NCBI GenBank assembly: GCA_033675265.1 | Contig: JAUJYZ010001494.1 | Location: 338,001 to 402,000 of the forward strand | From: Actinostola sp. cb2023 | Taxonomy: Eukaryota; Cnidaria; Anthozoa; Actiniaria; Actinostolidae | Direction: 5' to 3' | DNA: 64,000 bases | Shown here: positions 24,301-35,564 of the stretch, one piece after another | Layout: every line of letters begins with the position of its first letter | Position numbering within the stretch: position 1 is the first letter of the stretch | The notes under the pieces: generated by a model | Database searches by the model: none | The model's input: only the letters and a program-made list of their open reading frames with translations | What the model was told of the DNA's origin: nothing | Position numbers and translations under genes: made by a program

Positions 24301-27300
24301 GCGCGAGGTCCGTACGGGAAGTTATGGACCGAGTTTTTCTCCACGGCCTTATGGCACAAGCGCGTAGCGCGCAGGCCATAAAAAGTGGGGAAAACGAGGA
24401 TCCAAAACTTCCCGTACGGACCGAGCAAGCGAGGTTAACAAGATATTTATTATATAGCTTTCCCTTACTTTTCTGTTTTCAGCGGGCTGTAAGAGCGCTC
24501 GTAGTATCTGTGCTATATAATAAAAAATCTTATACAGCTCGATAACAAGCCAAGTGGGATGTGCATGCGTACGGGATCGGGTACGGGATCGGGTACGCGA
24601 TCGGGACCGATATGGCCATTACGGAGAGTTCATGAAAACGTTAGCGAAAGCTACTTATTGTAAGGTACAAATTATTTCACCAACATTTGATCATCTGTAT
24701 TCCTTCCCTTCGCTACCCAAACATTTTGTCGTTTACCGGACTGACTGGTCTGTCCGCTGATTTGAATAATAATATTTTTAATTCAAGCAGCCGCCATTTT
24801 GAACTCGGACAGGTGCGTCCCGTTATATTAAAACCAGTGGACAGACAGACAGGTCTGTCTAGTCATAGGGAAATTAAAGTACCCTATATTAATTAGCCAT
24901 TACCTAAACGAGCAGGGGACTGGGAACGAGTTTATTAGGCTTCCCACCTGTCACGTGACTTTTTAAATTTTTACCGAAGACAAACGATAATATCATAACT
25001 GGAAAGAGCATGTTAAAGTTAGTAAAAGTGGAACGTTTGAAGGGAAATACGTAAATAGGGCAATAGTTACAGGCATTCAAACTTTGCCTTTTTTGTATGG
25101 AAATGTATGTTGGAAGCGAAAACCCATACTGAAACCTTGTCAAAGCGGGAAACTTTGAAAGCCGTTAACTTTTTTCTTATTTGCTTGATTCTTGTCAAAT
25201 TTTCAACTTTGACTAATTTTAGTATGCTTTTTCAAGTTATGGTATTTTCGTTTGTCTTCGGTGAAAATTTAAAAAGTCACGTGGCAGAGGCCCATTACGA
25301 AATTAAGTTTATGATATGAAACAGCTGCATGTTGAAATTAGTATCTGTGCAAAGTTTGATGTGATTTGAGCGATCGAATTCTGTCGGAATTGTAAACGTT
25401 TGAAATTGTTTTGTCCAGCCAAAATTTTACAGTGAATTAATGTATGGTTTGGCTGGACAACGTCAAAAAATTACAGAGTTTGTATGGGGAAATAGACATC
25501 TCACTGACATCGTCAATATTAAGCCGAAGTTCACCAAACTTTCCAGACTAGCTAAGTTTGATCTGCTCTCTCAGAAAATGATGCCCATTTTTGCTAGTTT
25601 CTTATTGAATTAGTTTTACGGACTTGGTCCCACCAATTTGTGACAGTTCGTCTGGAAAGTGACTGATTAGTCGTTTTTGTACAATCACTTTCCCATCTGA
25701 AAATCCCACTCCTATTTCCCCTATCATTCACTTTCATTCCGTCTTTCAACCTTTTCCTTACATATTACGTTATTCACTTTTTTCCGTATTTAATTGGTTG
25801 TTAATTGAAAGGATATTTACGGTATATATTTATACGGTCTGTTTGGATGTCCGTAACACATTGCAAACTCCAACCACTGAATGACATACAGATTTGTTAA
25901 AATTCACCAAAACTGCTCTTTGGAAACGATAATAACGACACCAGTAAAACAAATCGAGCAACCTTACAAGTTGTTGTACAAGTTGCTTGGATATAGGGTA
26001 GCAAAGGGGTTACACATGACGCGTGATTTGGCCCAAAAATGGCGCGTGAATCGTGAAAAACACTTCATAAACAAAAGATAAAACCGTGATCCGTGAATTT
26101 GCAAGAAAGACGTGCGTGAAATGGCTTAAATGGTTCTTTTCAGTAGTGAAATTACGAAAAAATGGCACGTGATCACAACCCCCCTACCCTGTGGATATAG
26201 AGGCCTTGCGTGAGAGAGAGTATTGAAAATATATAAACACAAGAGACCACGGAACCATGTCGTGGTCACTCGATAAACATATGTTCTGTGCTAGTCGTAT
26301 AGGCTGGTGGATTGAAAGGGTTTGAAGCGTGTCTTCATGGAAGTGATTAATTAGTGAATTTGTCGACAACAACCTTTGTTAATTTTTTTTATTCTCGTTG
26401 GATTTTTCCCATTGCATGATTTTGATAAATTATAAATGAGAGTTACTACTACCACATAAATGTAGATAAGCATTTCAGGATGAATAGTGAGGATGTAAGC
26501 CATTAATGACGAACGGTAGGGTAGAAATAGCATACACTTATTATTATTATTATTATTATTATTACACTCGGTCGAAACGAATGCAGGCTATCACGAACTA
26601 AACTGAGACGAACGACGGGGGAGAAAAATTGTATTCTTACTCTACGTGACGCTGCAAATGATGAAAGTAATTATAGAGAGCAGTCCATAATTTAAGACCA
26701 TTGAGTTGTTCATTAATTTTAAAAACTGAAAATTTCAGCAATAATTTTTTTTAAAGGTTTGGTAGAAATAAGTGACCGCAAAATCGTAGCCGGCTACACT
26801 GATAAATACCGTATCTCAGGGTAGTCAGTGAATCAGTTGTACAAAGTATACATTTTTCGAAATATACACACATCAATCACAGGGTAGTTTAATGGCTTTC
26901 TGTGCTATTTTTCGTCTTGAATTTAGCCTTTCTTTCGACCACACTGTCGACACAGAACATATGTGTCTTCAGTCGAGCGTATTAATTTTAACAATGAGGT
27001 CAGTTTTTAAAAACCTCAATATATATATAGTGCATTCCTTACCGTTCAATTTCAAGTAAAAATTAAGTATGCAAAATGTTATATATTTCTAAACGTTAGC
27101 TTATTCTTCGGGTAATCATATAAATTATTCAGGGCGTATTGTTGACTCTTGCCCGCTGTTAAAGGACCTCGAGGCATCTTACATACGGCCGTCAGCCGGG
27201 TCAGTTTGGGGAATTCTGCTCATAGAAATCAATGCAATAGAAAAATGTAATTTCTTTAACGTTTTTTACGAGAATTTGACTGAAAATAAACAAGCAAATT

Positions 27301-29447
27301 GATAGTTATTGTATCTAGTGGGCCAAATTGGAAACCAGTATTGTTGTATTGCTGTATTTGTAAACCCACTCAAAATAAAGATTATTATTATTATTATAAT
27401 AAATTGTTTTGGTAATGTTTTATGCTTTGTCTTTGTTTTAATCTATTCTTTGCAAGGAACTGTAAAACGACCAAAATTGAAAGTTTCATTTTTACGTAAC
27501 GGCAAATTCATTCAAAGCACAGCGGCTTACATGTACAGTAAAAGCTACAAGGAATCCATAACTCTCTTCCTCCTATTTCTTCTTTTGTTCTAGTATGTAT
27601 CGCAAACACACATGCTTTCTAGAAAACAAAAATCGATGTGCAATGACAAAGGAAGCTAAGAGATGATATGAAATATTTCGGAGAAAAATGAAATTAAAGT
27701 GTAGTATTGTACCATTGAACAGTTGAATAGAAATATTTATTGAATACACACAGTACCATGGCAACGAGATAGCAACACCAATCAGAATGGTACAAATGAC
27801 TGATAGTTACTATAAACATGGGTATAATATATCCGACGATTTAATAATTTATAAGCCATCTTAGACTTATAGGATGATAAGAATAGAATAAAGGTTTTGA
27901 ATACCAAAAAACAGATAACATATATTTTGATGGTTGAGATGCGAGCTAGGCGACCATATAAATTTGGTGATCCAACAATTACTTACTGTATTTTTCCTTG
28001 TCACTGTGATCGTCCACGAGAATTATTTCAAGTAGAAAGTGTTGTGGAGATCGCGCTAAGACTGTATGGACGGTACGCAGTAAAGTAGACCACGCTTCGT
28101 TGTGAAAGATTACAATAACGCTCGTTGTAGGGAGCGCGGATTTGGGGTACTTGACGCTGAAACATCTGAGAAGATAGAAATGAAGTTACATGCAATCAAG
28201 TTACACATATCTTTAATTTGAATCCAGCCTTGTCAATAAAAGTGATAACATACAGGAATTTTAATTTAGGAAAGATGTGAGTTACCAAGGTTAAGCTCGT
28301 CTAAAAATACAACTTGTGAGAGGTTTTCGCGCGTAGCTAGGTTCTGCTGGCCGGAAGAAAGAAAAATAGAATCTATACTAATACGCACACGACCTTTGTG
28401 ACATTATGATACTTTTGTATGACATAATTTTCACAATGCTGAAACATGACGCAAAGTGGCCACAGAAGGAAATACGAGTTTATGCAAGACAAAGAAAAAT
28501 AAATTAAAAAAATAATTAAAAAAATAATAATAAAACTTTCGACAAACGTTTCGCTTTTTGTGCTTATCAAAATAGAATATTTGAGAGTTCCTTTGCTGAT
28601 GAATAAAATAAAGGATATACTCCCAAAATAAAAATATTTATTCTTCCATAATGAATTGAATACGGTCAAGGTCCTTGTGCCCTTCAAGGTCAAACCATCG
28701 AGTATAATTTCTAATGTTTGCTTTCTTTCCCTGCGAAGACAAAATTTCAATTTTCTCTTCGTCCTTAAAATGGCGATAAACTGATCTTTAAATGTCTTTA
28801 GTGTTTTACTGACAATAAAATATTCATGATTGCTAGCTTTTTATCGACTCTGGTAGTTCAACAAACCGCCGTCGATCTATACAATGCTTTAATTTTGCCC
28901 AAGAAAAGCTTGCTCAATTACTATGTAAATAAATATACAACGACTAAAAAGAATTACACAGCCATTCGGCTCGCTACTAGCCAGTCCTTTGTCATGGTCA
29001 TGATGTGTGGGAAAAGTCCGTACTAAGAATTAAGTTATATTAATATAACACGGGTACTTACGACATGGGACGGTTGTCCGGGATTTCCCTGAGCAGTGAT
29101 ATTTTAGAGCTTGCCAACTCGTTAAACTGGTACAAATGGAATTGCTCTTGTTCGATTTCCTTCTCGCTTGGACTGTTGTACACCTTTTCTCCCTTTTCTC
29201 CTTGTTTCGCACTTAAATGGCTCGCCGTTGGATATTGTGATTTAAATTCATCTATTGGTATTAATTCGATTCCCGTTTCGTTGGGCCTCCAAGTTTCCCA
29301 AACGCTCTTTGATTTCCCTTCGCTTATTTCACCGTCGTCAGAACTCAACCGATGTGTGTAGTTTAGCAACGCAAATTCAATCGATAGCCAAAATGCAGAC
29401 GTTAGGAAAATCGTTGCGAGAATGTAGCGCTTTCTTGATAGAAGCAT
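15378..29447 (-). CDS. GALNT: Polypeptide N-acetylgalactosaminyltransferase, complete, 9 exons
   Basis: Exons in coding order: 29447..29062, 28165..27987, 24097..23722, 21516..21399, 20111..19986, 19079..18891, 18539..18438, 17857..17720, 15524..15378. They total 1761 nt and 586 residues, normal for the family. The enzyme starts mucin-type O-glycosylation by moving GalNAc from UDP-GalNAc to Ser/Thr in the Golgi. A short cytoplasmic tail and one membrane anchor (about residues 8-29) make it a type II protein. A stem of about 80 residues follows. The catalytic domain shows [14 protein letters not shown], the metal-binding DxH as DSH at 236-238 in [22 protein letters not shown] at 343-347 and the metal-ligand His at 371 in KVGHVF. 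The C-terminal ricin-type lectin domain (459-586) has three repeats with CLD at 467 and 508, CLE at 550, and QKW and QQW. All junctions are GT-AG and phases close. I cannot assign the vertebrate subtype. Introns 3, 4 and 8 are dominated by minisatellites. Confidence 0.95.
15603..17614. repeat. 72-bp minisatellite in GALNT intron 8
   Basis: About 27 copies of a 72-bp unit containing AACCCTGATAGTGAGCCTTG, then ACAGGTTAGAGCAAACAACA, then a C/T-rich tract. The unit length is a multiple of three and lacks stops in some frames on both strands, so long open frames appear that are not genes. Copies differ mainly as CACAG, CGCAG or TGCAG. Confidence 0.95.
18081..18382. mobile_element. MITE family B, copy 2
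   Basis: TACAGCTATTTCAAAAAAGG at the left and CTTGAAATAGCTGTATA at the right. Inner terminal motifs GGTTGGTGAAGGTTTT and AAAACCTTCACCAACC are also inverted. It lies in GALNT intron 7. Confidence 0.8.
19104..19277. mobile_element. MITE in GALNT intron 5
   Basis: AGGCCCAGACACACGATGCA at the left pairs with TGCACCGTGTGTCCGGACCT at the right. The core has several copies of the palindrome GTTGCGCGCAAC. Confidence 0.8.
19774..19914. mobile_element. MITE in GALNT intron 5
   Basis: TATAGAGCAGATTTCGTAGG ACTGTGAAAAA-type left arm pairs with TTTTTCACAGTCATACGAAA TCTGCTCTATA-type right arm (about 32 bp). The centre is a GCCGT pentamer-like run. Confidence 0.75.
20270..21238. repeat. 47-bp minisatellite with higher-order structure, GALNT intron 4
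   Basis: About 18 copies of a unit with GAAGACCGCACACCTACGAT, a variable spacer and TTACGACAGTCGAGTCGTA. In the second half a block of four variant units recurs about every 191 bp (GATTAAACCCTT at 20708, 20899 and 21090). Confidence 0.93.
21690..22338. repeat. 43-bp minisatellite, left part, GALNT intron 3
   Basis: Tandem copies of a 43-bp unit with GGGTAGTGATGATATAGGAC and GTGGAAGGGTTGTAGCTAGT; several are shortened. It continues after the insertion at 22339..23126. Confidence 0.95.
22339..23126. mobile_element. hAT-like element inserted in the 43-bp array
   Basis: Terminal inverted repeats CAGGGGCGGATCCAGG and CCTGGATCCGCCCCTG bound 788 bp. GTAGT flanks both ends (22334-22338 and 23127-23131), consistent with a 5-bp target duplication, although the array itself contains GTAGT. 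No transposase frame is visible, so it is non-autonomous. Confidence 0.85.
23127..23510. repeat. 43-bp minisatellite, right part
   Basis: Same unit and phase as 21690..22338. It resumes directly after the hAT-like element. Confidence 0.95.
24150..24260. repeat. Dispersed repeat shared with 1690..1800
   Basis: GTGTCTGCTTACTGGAAGTG, GGGAGGTCATAAAAGCA and ATTTAGGACCTTTGGG correspond in order to segments just before the 17-bp minisatellite at 1793. Here the unit has not expanded. Confidence 0.55.
24288..24442. mobile_element. MITE in GALNT intron 2
   Basis: TCTTATTAACCGAGCGCGAG and GGTCCGTACGGGAAGTTATG at the left match inverted ACTTCCCGTACGGACCGAGC and GAGGTTAACAAGA at the right. Confidence 0.75.
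24738..24863. mobile_element. MITE family E, copy 1
   Basis: GACTGGTCTGTCCGCTGATT at the left and AAAACCAGTGGACAGACAGA CAGG-type right end. It is related to 40533..40755, where the GACTGGTCT terminus has expanded. Confidence 0.6.
24940..25298. mobile_element. Long-arm foldback family C, copy 2
   Basis: Corresponds to 12128..12555, with the same GACTTTTTAAATTTTTACCG and GGTGAAAATTTAAAAAGTCA termini. GAAACTTTGAAAGCCGTTAA in the middle is the complement of a block in copy 1. Confidence 0.75.
25411..25460. repeat. 13-bp perfect hairpin
   Basis: TTGTCCAGCCAAA and TTTGGCTGGACAA form a 13-bp stem with a 24-nt loop, in GALNT intron 2. No T-run follows and no function is implied. Confidence 0.6.
25470..27300. 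other. GALNT intron 2, unique sequence
   Basis: AT-rich sequence with no exon signal I can support. A (TTA)n microsatellite lies at 26539..26564. Confidence 0.5.
27325..27405 (+). mobile_element. LINE (CR1/L2-type) 3'-tail remnant
   Basis: TTGTATTGCTGTATTTGTAA, then CCCACTCAAAATAAAG and an ATT-repeat tail, the usual 3' end of this type of non-LTR element. No coding is left. Confidence 0.5.
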
Positions 29448-30790
29448 GTTTCTGTCGTAGCAGTGTAAAATATCATGACTTCGATAGTGCTTCGATCGTT
29501 CTTGTCATCTTTGATATTCCAACCGTTTTCCTCAGTTCAAATAATGGCATAACCATAACTTGGGGAAGATCGTCAAAGCAGCTGGTATAAATGACTTGCG
29601 ACCAGTTGTTTCGACGGGTTCGACTATTAAGACTAACGTACATGTGGCGCACGGAACAAGCGTTTGTTAAAAATTGACTGACACTTTTTGTCGAACGTTC
29701 TCGATCAATCTCACTTCCGGTGTGCCTCGATTTGGTACTGCTCGACCTCCCCAAACGGGAATCCCCTTAGTTGTACGTTTTTCACTTCGGAATATACGCC
29801 AGCTGACCTCAGTTGAGTCAGTGGTTACAATCGAGAGGTTTTGCACTCAGAGAAATGGAGACTCTAACTGTTGCTGTAAGCAACCAGAGCTGGTCTCAAC
29901 TAGTTTCCGCCAAGGACAACAGTTCGATTAATCTCAATATAGGCAACAATGTTTAATTAAGAACAAACTTTTCCAATCAGAACGAGATCACATCATTGTG
30001 TGATGGTAATCTGGTGATGATGTTGAGTCCTTGACTGGTGGTTTGTAAGAGAATTCCAAGACCACGATGGGTGGGATACACTTTATTCCCAGACACAACT
30101 CAGCTCAGTTTTTTCATTTCATCAGCTTGTAATTTTTCCTTTTCATTTTGTTTATAGCGGTAACTGGCTGATTCCGTCATGTCCCGTATCCCGCGATCTT
30201 GACCCCCGCGCACACCGATTTCAATTTTTAAAGACACAGGCAACCCATCACTAAAACAAAACTGACACTTGTGTTTGAATAATTTCAAGAAGACTAAGCA
30301 GTTAGATGACATGCTGTGTTTACTACAAACGATTTATTCATTAAGTTTCGCTGCTTTATTTCATCCTCGTAAACCAGGGTGTATGACTGGGAAAAAAACG
30401 CGCTCTATTCAAACCAATGAATTTTTTCAAACTGAGGGGTAGGGAGAGTGGAGGGGAGGATGAGGAAGGAAAGGTGCTTTTCCCTCCCTGGAGTTCCGAG
30501 TATGGCGCTATTTCTGATGCACAAATATCCAATCAGTCATATACAGGATACATCACAAGCCTCGTTTTGTATAAAAACAAGATGGGTTTCCAAACAGCCC
30601 ATTGTCGGTTTCATGAGGCTTGGGATGTATCTGTATTAAGTGTTACCTTGGTTCATATCTCGCCAATCTCTCCTAGAAACAACAAAGGCCTCATTCTAGT
30701 TTTCCTTATTTATCTCGAACTCCCGCCGAGTCTCGAACAAGTATTTGCTCCTGTTGACAGTTCGAGATAGCGGGGTTCCGATGTATTGTA
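29448..30790. other. Intergenic sequence upstream of GALNT
   Basis: No exon, RNA gene or clear transposon is recognised. The GALNT promoter should be in the first few hundred bases (transcribed leftward), but no TATA motif is convincing. Confidence 0.4.
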
Positions 30791-30839
30791 AGATTTATGG
30801 AACATTTCTCGATTTTGATTGAATGCACATACAAAAGCA

Positions 30840-31006
30840 GCACAATTATTAAGTTACTATGGCAACGAGGACTACGCGCGGCTAAGCGAGAAACCCAAAA
30901 CTCTAACACTATATCAACATTTTTTATACGAGTCAGTAGAGTTTGGAATAACCTACCAGCCTCCATCAGGCACAAATCGTTAACGTTAACACTGGAAAAG
31001 AACTAG
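30840..31006 (+). pseudogene. LINE reverse-transcriptase C-terminal remnant
   Basis: The open frame ends ISTFFIRVSRVWNNLPASIR HKSLTLTLEKN and then stops. The pattern FF-R-R-WN-LP--IR near a C-terminus is typical of the end of CR1/Jockey/RTE-type ORF2 proteins. Nothing upstream continues the frame, so this is a 5'-truncated copy. Confidence 0.6.
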
Positions 31007-31013
31007 CTATATA

Positions 31014-31173
31014 CAGGGCCGTACATAACGGGGGGCAGTACGTATTTAACAGCAAAAAATAAATAAAAATAGATCAGATCTCCGAGTACTTTTTGCTATC
31101 TTTTTCGCCTTGCTAGGGGGGGGGGGGGGGGGGGGCAGTCCCCCCTGCCCCTGTGCTGTCAGTGTACGGCCCT
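31014..31173. mobile_element. CAGGGCCGTA MITE
   Basis: AGGGCCGTAC at the left and GTACGGCCCT at the right. A G-homopolymer of about 20 lies inside (from about 31116). The termini resemble the element at 2364..2519. Confidence 0.55.
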
Positions 31174-31198
31174 AGCGCCTGCCAAATATATATATACA

Positions 31199-31384
31199 AG
31201 CATCAAGAGTTCCAGACTTTCGGCACGCACGCATTGCATTATGAGATTATTACAAAGGAAAAGTGAGCACCAATTCTAGACACAGGGAGCCCAAGCTATG
31301 TTTTTGCTCACTTGGTGCTCACTTTTCCTTTGTAATAATCTCACAATACACTGCGCGCGTACCGGAAGTCTGGAACTTGATGCT
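31199..31384. mobile_element. Foldback element with about 72-bp arms
   Basis: Arms 31199..31272 and 31313..31384 are near-perfect inverted copies, for example AAAGGAAAAGTGAGCACCA and TGGTGCTCACTTTTCCTTT. Confidence 0.8.
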
Positions 31385-31818
31385 TTGATCCAAACACCGA
31401 GGTGCAGCCAAGTTTTTTTAACCAACTTTGAGGTGTTTTGGATATCGGATGAAACATTCTTTCGAGGTTTCATCTGGCTTCTCATACCATTAATATTTAA
31501 TTCTTGGAAAAATTCAAAGTTAAAGTTGACCAAAGTGCATGCCAATTCAAGATCACATATCCAAACCTTCTTCAAGGTGGTGGTGATTTCCTTTGTTTTG
31601 TCGCCATGAATTATTAATGAGTTTGAAAAATATATTTCTCAAAGAAACAATATCAAAAACTCGTGCACGTGCTTGGTCATTGTTGCATCAGGGATTCCAA
31701 ACACCTCCATCGAAACAATAAATCAAATCCTCGTGCTTTCATCCGTTTCTCGGTGTTAGGAACCGGCCTGATGAAACACTCGCTGCAGGCTATTGCAGAA
31801 AGCATATAGAGGTTACGG

Positions 31819-31953
31819 TATTACACGGATAGTTGAGTAATACGGATGGATATTTTTACGAATCATGCCGTATTTTGACGAGCCGTAGGCGAGTCAAAAT
31901 GCAAATAGACGAGCAAAAATGTCCAGCCGTATTATACAACTATCCGTGTAATA
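31819..31953. mobile_element. MITE with perfect 17-bp termini
   Basis: TATTACACGGATAGTTG and CAACTATCCGTGTAATA. The core has inverted GACGAGCCGTAGGCGAGTC. Confidence 0.8.
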
Positions 31954-32097
31954 AATTGTTTATTATGACGACAACAGCATTAACGAAAATAATTTATTAT
32001 TTTTTGCCTGGCTTGATGCGATACTAATCTAAAATTGATGTTTCTGATATATTAGAAGAAAATAAGTGATGTTTTGTATCTGTCTCTAGTTAGATAT

Positions 32098-32149
32098 CCA
32101 CGACCCTGGGATTAAGAGTCCCATACTCTACCGACTGAGCTAACCGGGC
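32098..32149 (-). pseudogene. Truncated tRNA-Lys(CTT)
   Basis: The 5' two-thirds of a lysine tRNA (GCCCGGTTAGCTCAGTCGGT, anticodon loop CTCTTAA) match the full gene at 39476..39548. At 32097 the T-arm and acceptor 3' half are replaced by unrelated sequence. The break marks one end of a duplicated block (32098..32790 and 39498..40145). Confidence 0.85.
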
Positions 32150-32568
32150 TGTGTCTGTGTTAGCTTGTACGTTTCCTTATACTCCTGGATTTATGCCTTG
32201 TTCTAGCCTGCTGCAGAAGAGAGCGATATAAAGGAATTACATCTGCTAATGTACTCGGTTTGAAGAAGAATCGGGTTCAGAGTACACTGGGTACCAGAGG
32301 ACGAGAGGGGGCCCCCTGACCAGGGTAGTTCAGAGAGCAATCGTTCGAAAACTAATAGTCTGATTGATTACAGAACAATCTTCTAAAATATAATTTATCA
32401 ATGAATGAAGTATCGTAGGGAGGAAAAGAGCATCTATCGTCCGATGGAAGGTATTCTCAAACTACCAACTGCTTCAAGCACAATAAAAAATAAAACCCGT
32501 CTGTCCGTCGGATCTAAGAAAATGAATTATATTATTGTGACCACCGGAGATCAGATGAGAAAAAAATT

Positions 32569-32641
32569 CGACCACGCCAGGACTCGAACCTGGAATCCCC
32601 TGATTCGTAGTCAGATGCCTTATCCATTGGGCCACGCGGCC
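32569..32641 (-). tRNA. tRNA-Arg: tRNA-Arg(ACG), copy 1
   Basis: 73-nt cloverleaf: acceptor GGCCGCG with CGTGGTC, anticodon stem TCTGA/TCAGG around loop CTACGAA (anticodon ACG), T-arm CCAGG TTCGAGT CCTGG, discriminator G. A-box and B-box promoter sequences are intact. It is identical to the copy at 39936..40008. Confidence 0.93.
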
Positions 32642-32866
32642 GACTACATTTGTATAACATTCAATTCGAATTTGTCTACAGAATTGTTACATAAACATTC
32701 AAACGTCACAATATACAAAACAGACACTGACGGGTACCCTGTGTTTCTTACACATAAGTATCTTTGCTTTCATTCATTCCTAACTTTCATTTCATTCATA
32801 ACTGCCCCGCATCACTAGGCTATCGTGCACGCTTGTTGATTTGGAGGACAAAATAATCTAGTGCAT

Positions 32867-33151
32867 ATATAGCTAATTGCATAATCGTTGTCGGGTTGAA
32901 AATCATGAAAGCTATGACCAAAAGGAATTCTGGGAAAATTAAAACTCTCAAATAACACCGTCAAATGATCGACCTTTTTATCCAGACTTGTAGGATCTTA
33001 GTTAAATAGCTCATATATCTTCAAAACTACGAGAACATTGAATATATCTGCATGTAATGCAGGTCATGAACTGATTTCCCATTCATCCTTGCGATCTCAG
33101 CTTCTATGTTTATGATTTTCAACCCGACAATGATTATGCAATTAGCTATAT
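32867..33151. mobile_element. MITE with about 40-bp inverted termini
   Basis: TATAGCTAATTGCATAATCG then TTGTCGGGTTGAAAATCAT pairs with ATGATTTTCAACCCGACAA then TGATTATGCAATTAGCTATA; only one or two mismatches. Confidence 0.85.
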
Positions 33152-33186
33152 CTTGTGAATGGACTGTCTATTTCTTGTACAAATTA

Positions 33187-33262
33187 CTATGGTCCCGTGG
33201 CTCGCACAGCGAACCGACGAAACACAAGGCCCGAGATCGATTCCTCGCTACAACGATTTTTT
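33187..33262 (+). repeat. tRNA-like relic or SINE head
   Basis: TCCCGTGGCTCGCACAGCGA resembles an A-box region and GAGATCGATTCCTCGC a B box, about 40 nt apart, and a T8 run follows. The stems do not pair as a normal tRNA. Confidence 0.35.
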
Positions 33263-33653
33263 TTCTTTTTATTCTGACTGTTTGTTTTTGTAAGAACATT
33301 TTTATACTCAAATGATTATTAAAAGTTATTTTTATTATAATAATTAATAATTTAATAATAATAATAGTTTAATATTTATATAGCGCAAATGTCTACTCAA
33401 ATGCACTTTAAAGGAAAGTAAGTCAATGTAAACAAATTAATAATTAAATCTAATATAAAATCTCTAACAACAAGAATTACAATCTAATATCCATCTATTC
33501 ACCATTCCTTCCATCCGTTTATCCATCTCATCACTCCACCCATTCATCCATTTATGTATCGATCTAGTCTAGTAACACTTTATAATAACGAGGTCCTTTA
33601 CTCACTTGTCTGACTTCAAGTAATTATACTTTTGTGTGGCTCCAATCTACTTA

Positions 33654-33800
33654 TACCCTGGTTCCAGAGGGGCTTGCTGCTAAAAGAGCTAAACGAGTCG
33701 CGAAGCGCCGAGAGTCGAGGAGTGGAGCGATATACATTTAGCACGAAAAATTACTCTCTCTAAATCGTGAAACTTCTCAAAACCTCTGGCACCCAGGGTA
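33654..33800. mobile_element. MITE with CCCTGG termini
   Basis: TACCCTGGTTCCAGAGG at the left and CCTCTGGCACCCAGGGTA at the right, in 147 bp. Confidence 0.75.
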
Positions 33801-33870
33801 ATCTACTTATCGATATTGCTATAATAACGGCTAAGCGGTTAATAATTTTTTTTTTTAATATTTTGTTCTT

Positions 33871-34064
33871 TTTAAAGGGAGACTCTGATCAAAATCGACC
33901 CTTCTTGGAGTGACTTTTCTCCAGCGTCTACTAAAAGTATATAGTTAAACTAATAAAAATACGAAACGTTTGGTTGAGTTATTATTGATAGCTTCAAGAT
34001 TGTAATTACGGAGTTTCAGCTGGTTTAAAAGTTTGAGGTATTTTGATCAGAGTCCCCCTTTAAA
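33871..34064. mobile_element. MITE with GATCAGAGTC termini
   Basis: TTTAAAGGGAGACTCTGATC at the left pairs with GATCAGAGTCCCCCTTTAAA at the right. Confidence 0.8.
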
Positions 34065-34333
34065 AAACTCAAAATTTACAAATGTTAATCTCGACATTTT
34101 GCAACGATAGACCACCACAAAAAGACAAAATTTTAAGGATATCAAAACTAACAAAGAAAAAAAAAACGATTTCCATAAAAAAGTGTTGGTGTCCACCGAG
34201 AGTCGATACCGGGGTCACTGGCGTCGTGGTCCAGCGTATTTCCAGAGGACTACGTTGGTCAATAAATTTCCATAACAATAACCGTTACACGATAGACTAC
34301 TAAATTGACCCTCGAAATCTATCGGAAGTACAG

Positions 34334-34530
34334 ATAGCTGAAGTAGTACGGGGCAGTCATTTAGGACTAGGATACGACTGTTCCCTCCCTCTTTGACTAC
34401 TACGCTGATTGTGTACTACCCGATAGCGCGGATGAGGGCGAAATCTTCGTCCTATACGTAACATACGGTGACTCAGCATTTAAGTCTGGGTGTATGGTCG
34501 ATTTTTAGTGTTTTGCATAAAATGCAGCTA
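34334..34530 (+). mobile_element. SINE family, copy 1
   Basis: A 5' tRNA-like head (GTAGTACGGGGCAGTCATTT, GACTGTTCCCTCCC) is followed by a conserved core GATAGCGCGGATGAGGGCGA, AATCTTCGTCCTATACGTAA and GTGTTTTGCATA. Other copies: 42669, 43005 and 52745. Confidence 0.6.
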
Positions 34531-35039
34531 ATTTTGGACCGTAGATCTTTCTAGATCCGAGATGCTGTAAATTTTTAGCATAGTTTGGCTATGCATTCCG
34601 TGTAGGATTGGTTTTGTCCATCCACACCTAGGTTTAACACGACAACGACATGATATTTTGGTTTCTTGCCCTTTGGACCATATAACCGCGCGTGTTGTGG
34701 TGTAAGCCAATCGGTGGGTTTCTAAATTTGAGCTGGTTGAGTTTCAGAGTCGAGTGCGCAAGTAACATACGTTGGCTTTCTAAGTTGGCGTTTGTTGCTC
34801 TTGCTACACCGTACTGAGGAGTCCCAAAAAGGACGAAACAGCTGTCTACGGTTGCCGATCCTGGCTCTCTCTTGCTCTATCATGTTGTTGTTGTGTTAAG
34901 CTTTTTATTTCTACGTAGTATCAGCCTTTCTTGAATTTCATGTTTGCCATATGTATAGCTGATTAGATCTTTTACAGATCCTACGTATACCTTCAGCATT
35001 TTCGTTCACGGTTCCCTCTTTTCTAGCTAATTATCGCTG

Positions 35040-35215
35040 GTTCAAGTCACAGTCCCATCGACTTTTTTAGTGTCTGGTTTTTTTTCCGTAAAGTTTTTTT
35101 TGAAATTCATTTTAAATTTCTTTCTGTTTCTGTGGGGGTTTTTATCGATCGATATTATTTTCAATTATTATAATTTTCGTTTTTTTAGTTTCTTTTGAAA
35201 TTCATTTTTACTCGG
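35040..35215. repeat. Single outlying unit of the 115-bp repeat
   Basis: CTTTCTGTTTCTGTGGGGG, the poly-T segment, ATCGATATTATTTTCAATTA and GAAATTCATTTT correspond in order to the tandem units at 38080..38760. It lies at the left edge of the 35.2-38.1 kb block, whose right edge is the array. Confidence 0.6.
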
Positions 35216-35564
35216 GTTCTTCCGAAGGAAGCCCGAGTTATAAAATGGACTTTCTTTTATTTTTTATTTTTGGTAGTATACACAGAATGCGAAGTATGTG
35301 ATCGTATCGGTCAGGAATGTCTGTTTCAGGGTTTCGATTGGCTGAAAACGGGGGCGATGATATCCAAACGCCTAATGAAGTAATTCTATGCTCAAACGGG
35401 TCAAATAGTTTCCGACTAAAGTTTATTTTATTCCACGTTTGACAAATTCAGTCCGACAATAAAATGAAGCACATTCAGTTTCTGAGAGCCGTCACGCCGT
35501 GGTTTCAAAAACCCGTTTAAAAGGTATCCGACTAGTAAAATGAAACACATTTCTGAGAAGTATA

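Noticed and set aside
28287..28344. Extra GALNT exon ([19 protein letters not shown], minus strand) between exons 1 and 2
   Set aside because: Its splice sites look good, but including its 58 nt would break the frame into exon 2, and exons 1 and 2 already join in phase with the expected sequence. It could at most be a frame-breaking cassette.
32405..32818. 137-residue open frame
   Set aside because: It runs antisense through tRNA-Arg and its duplicated flank.
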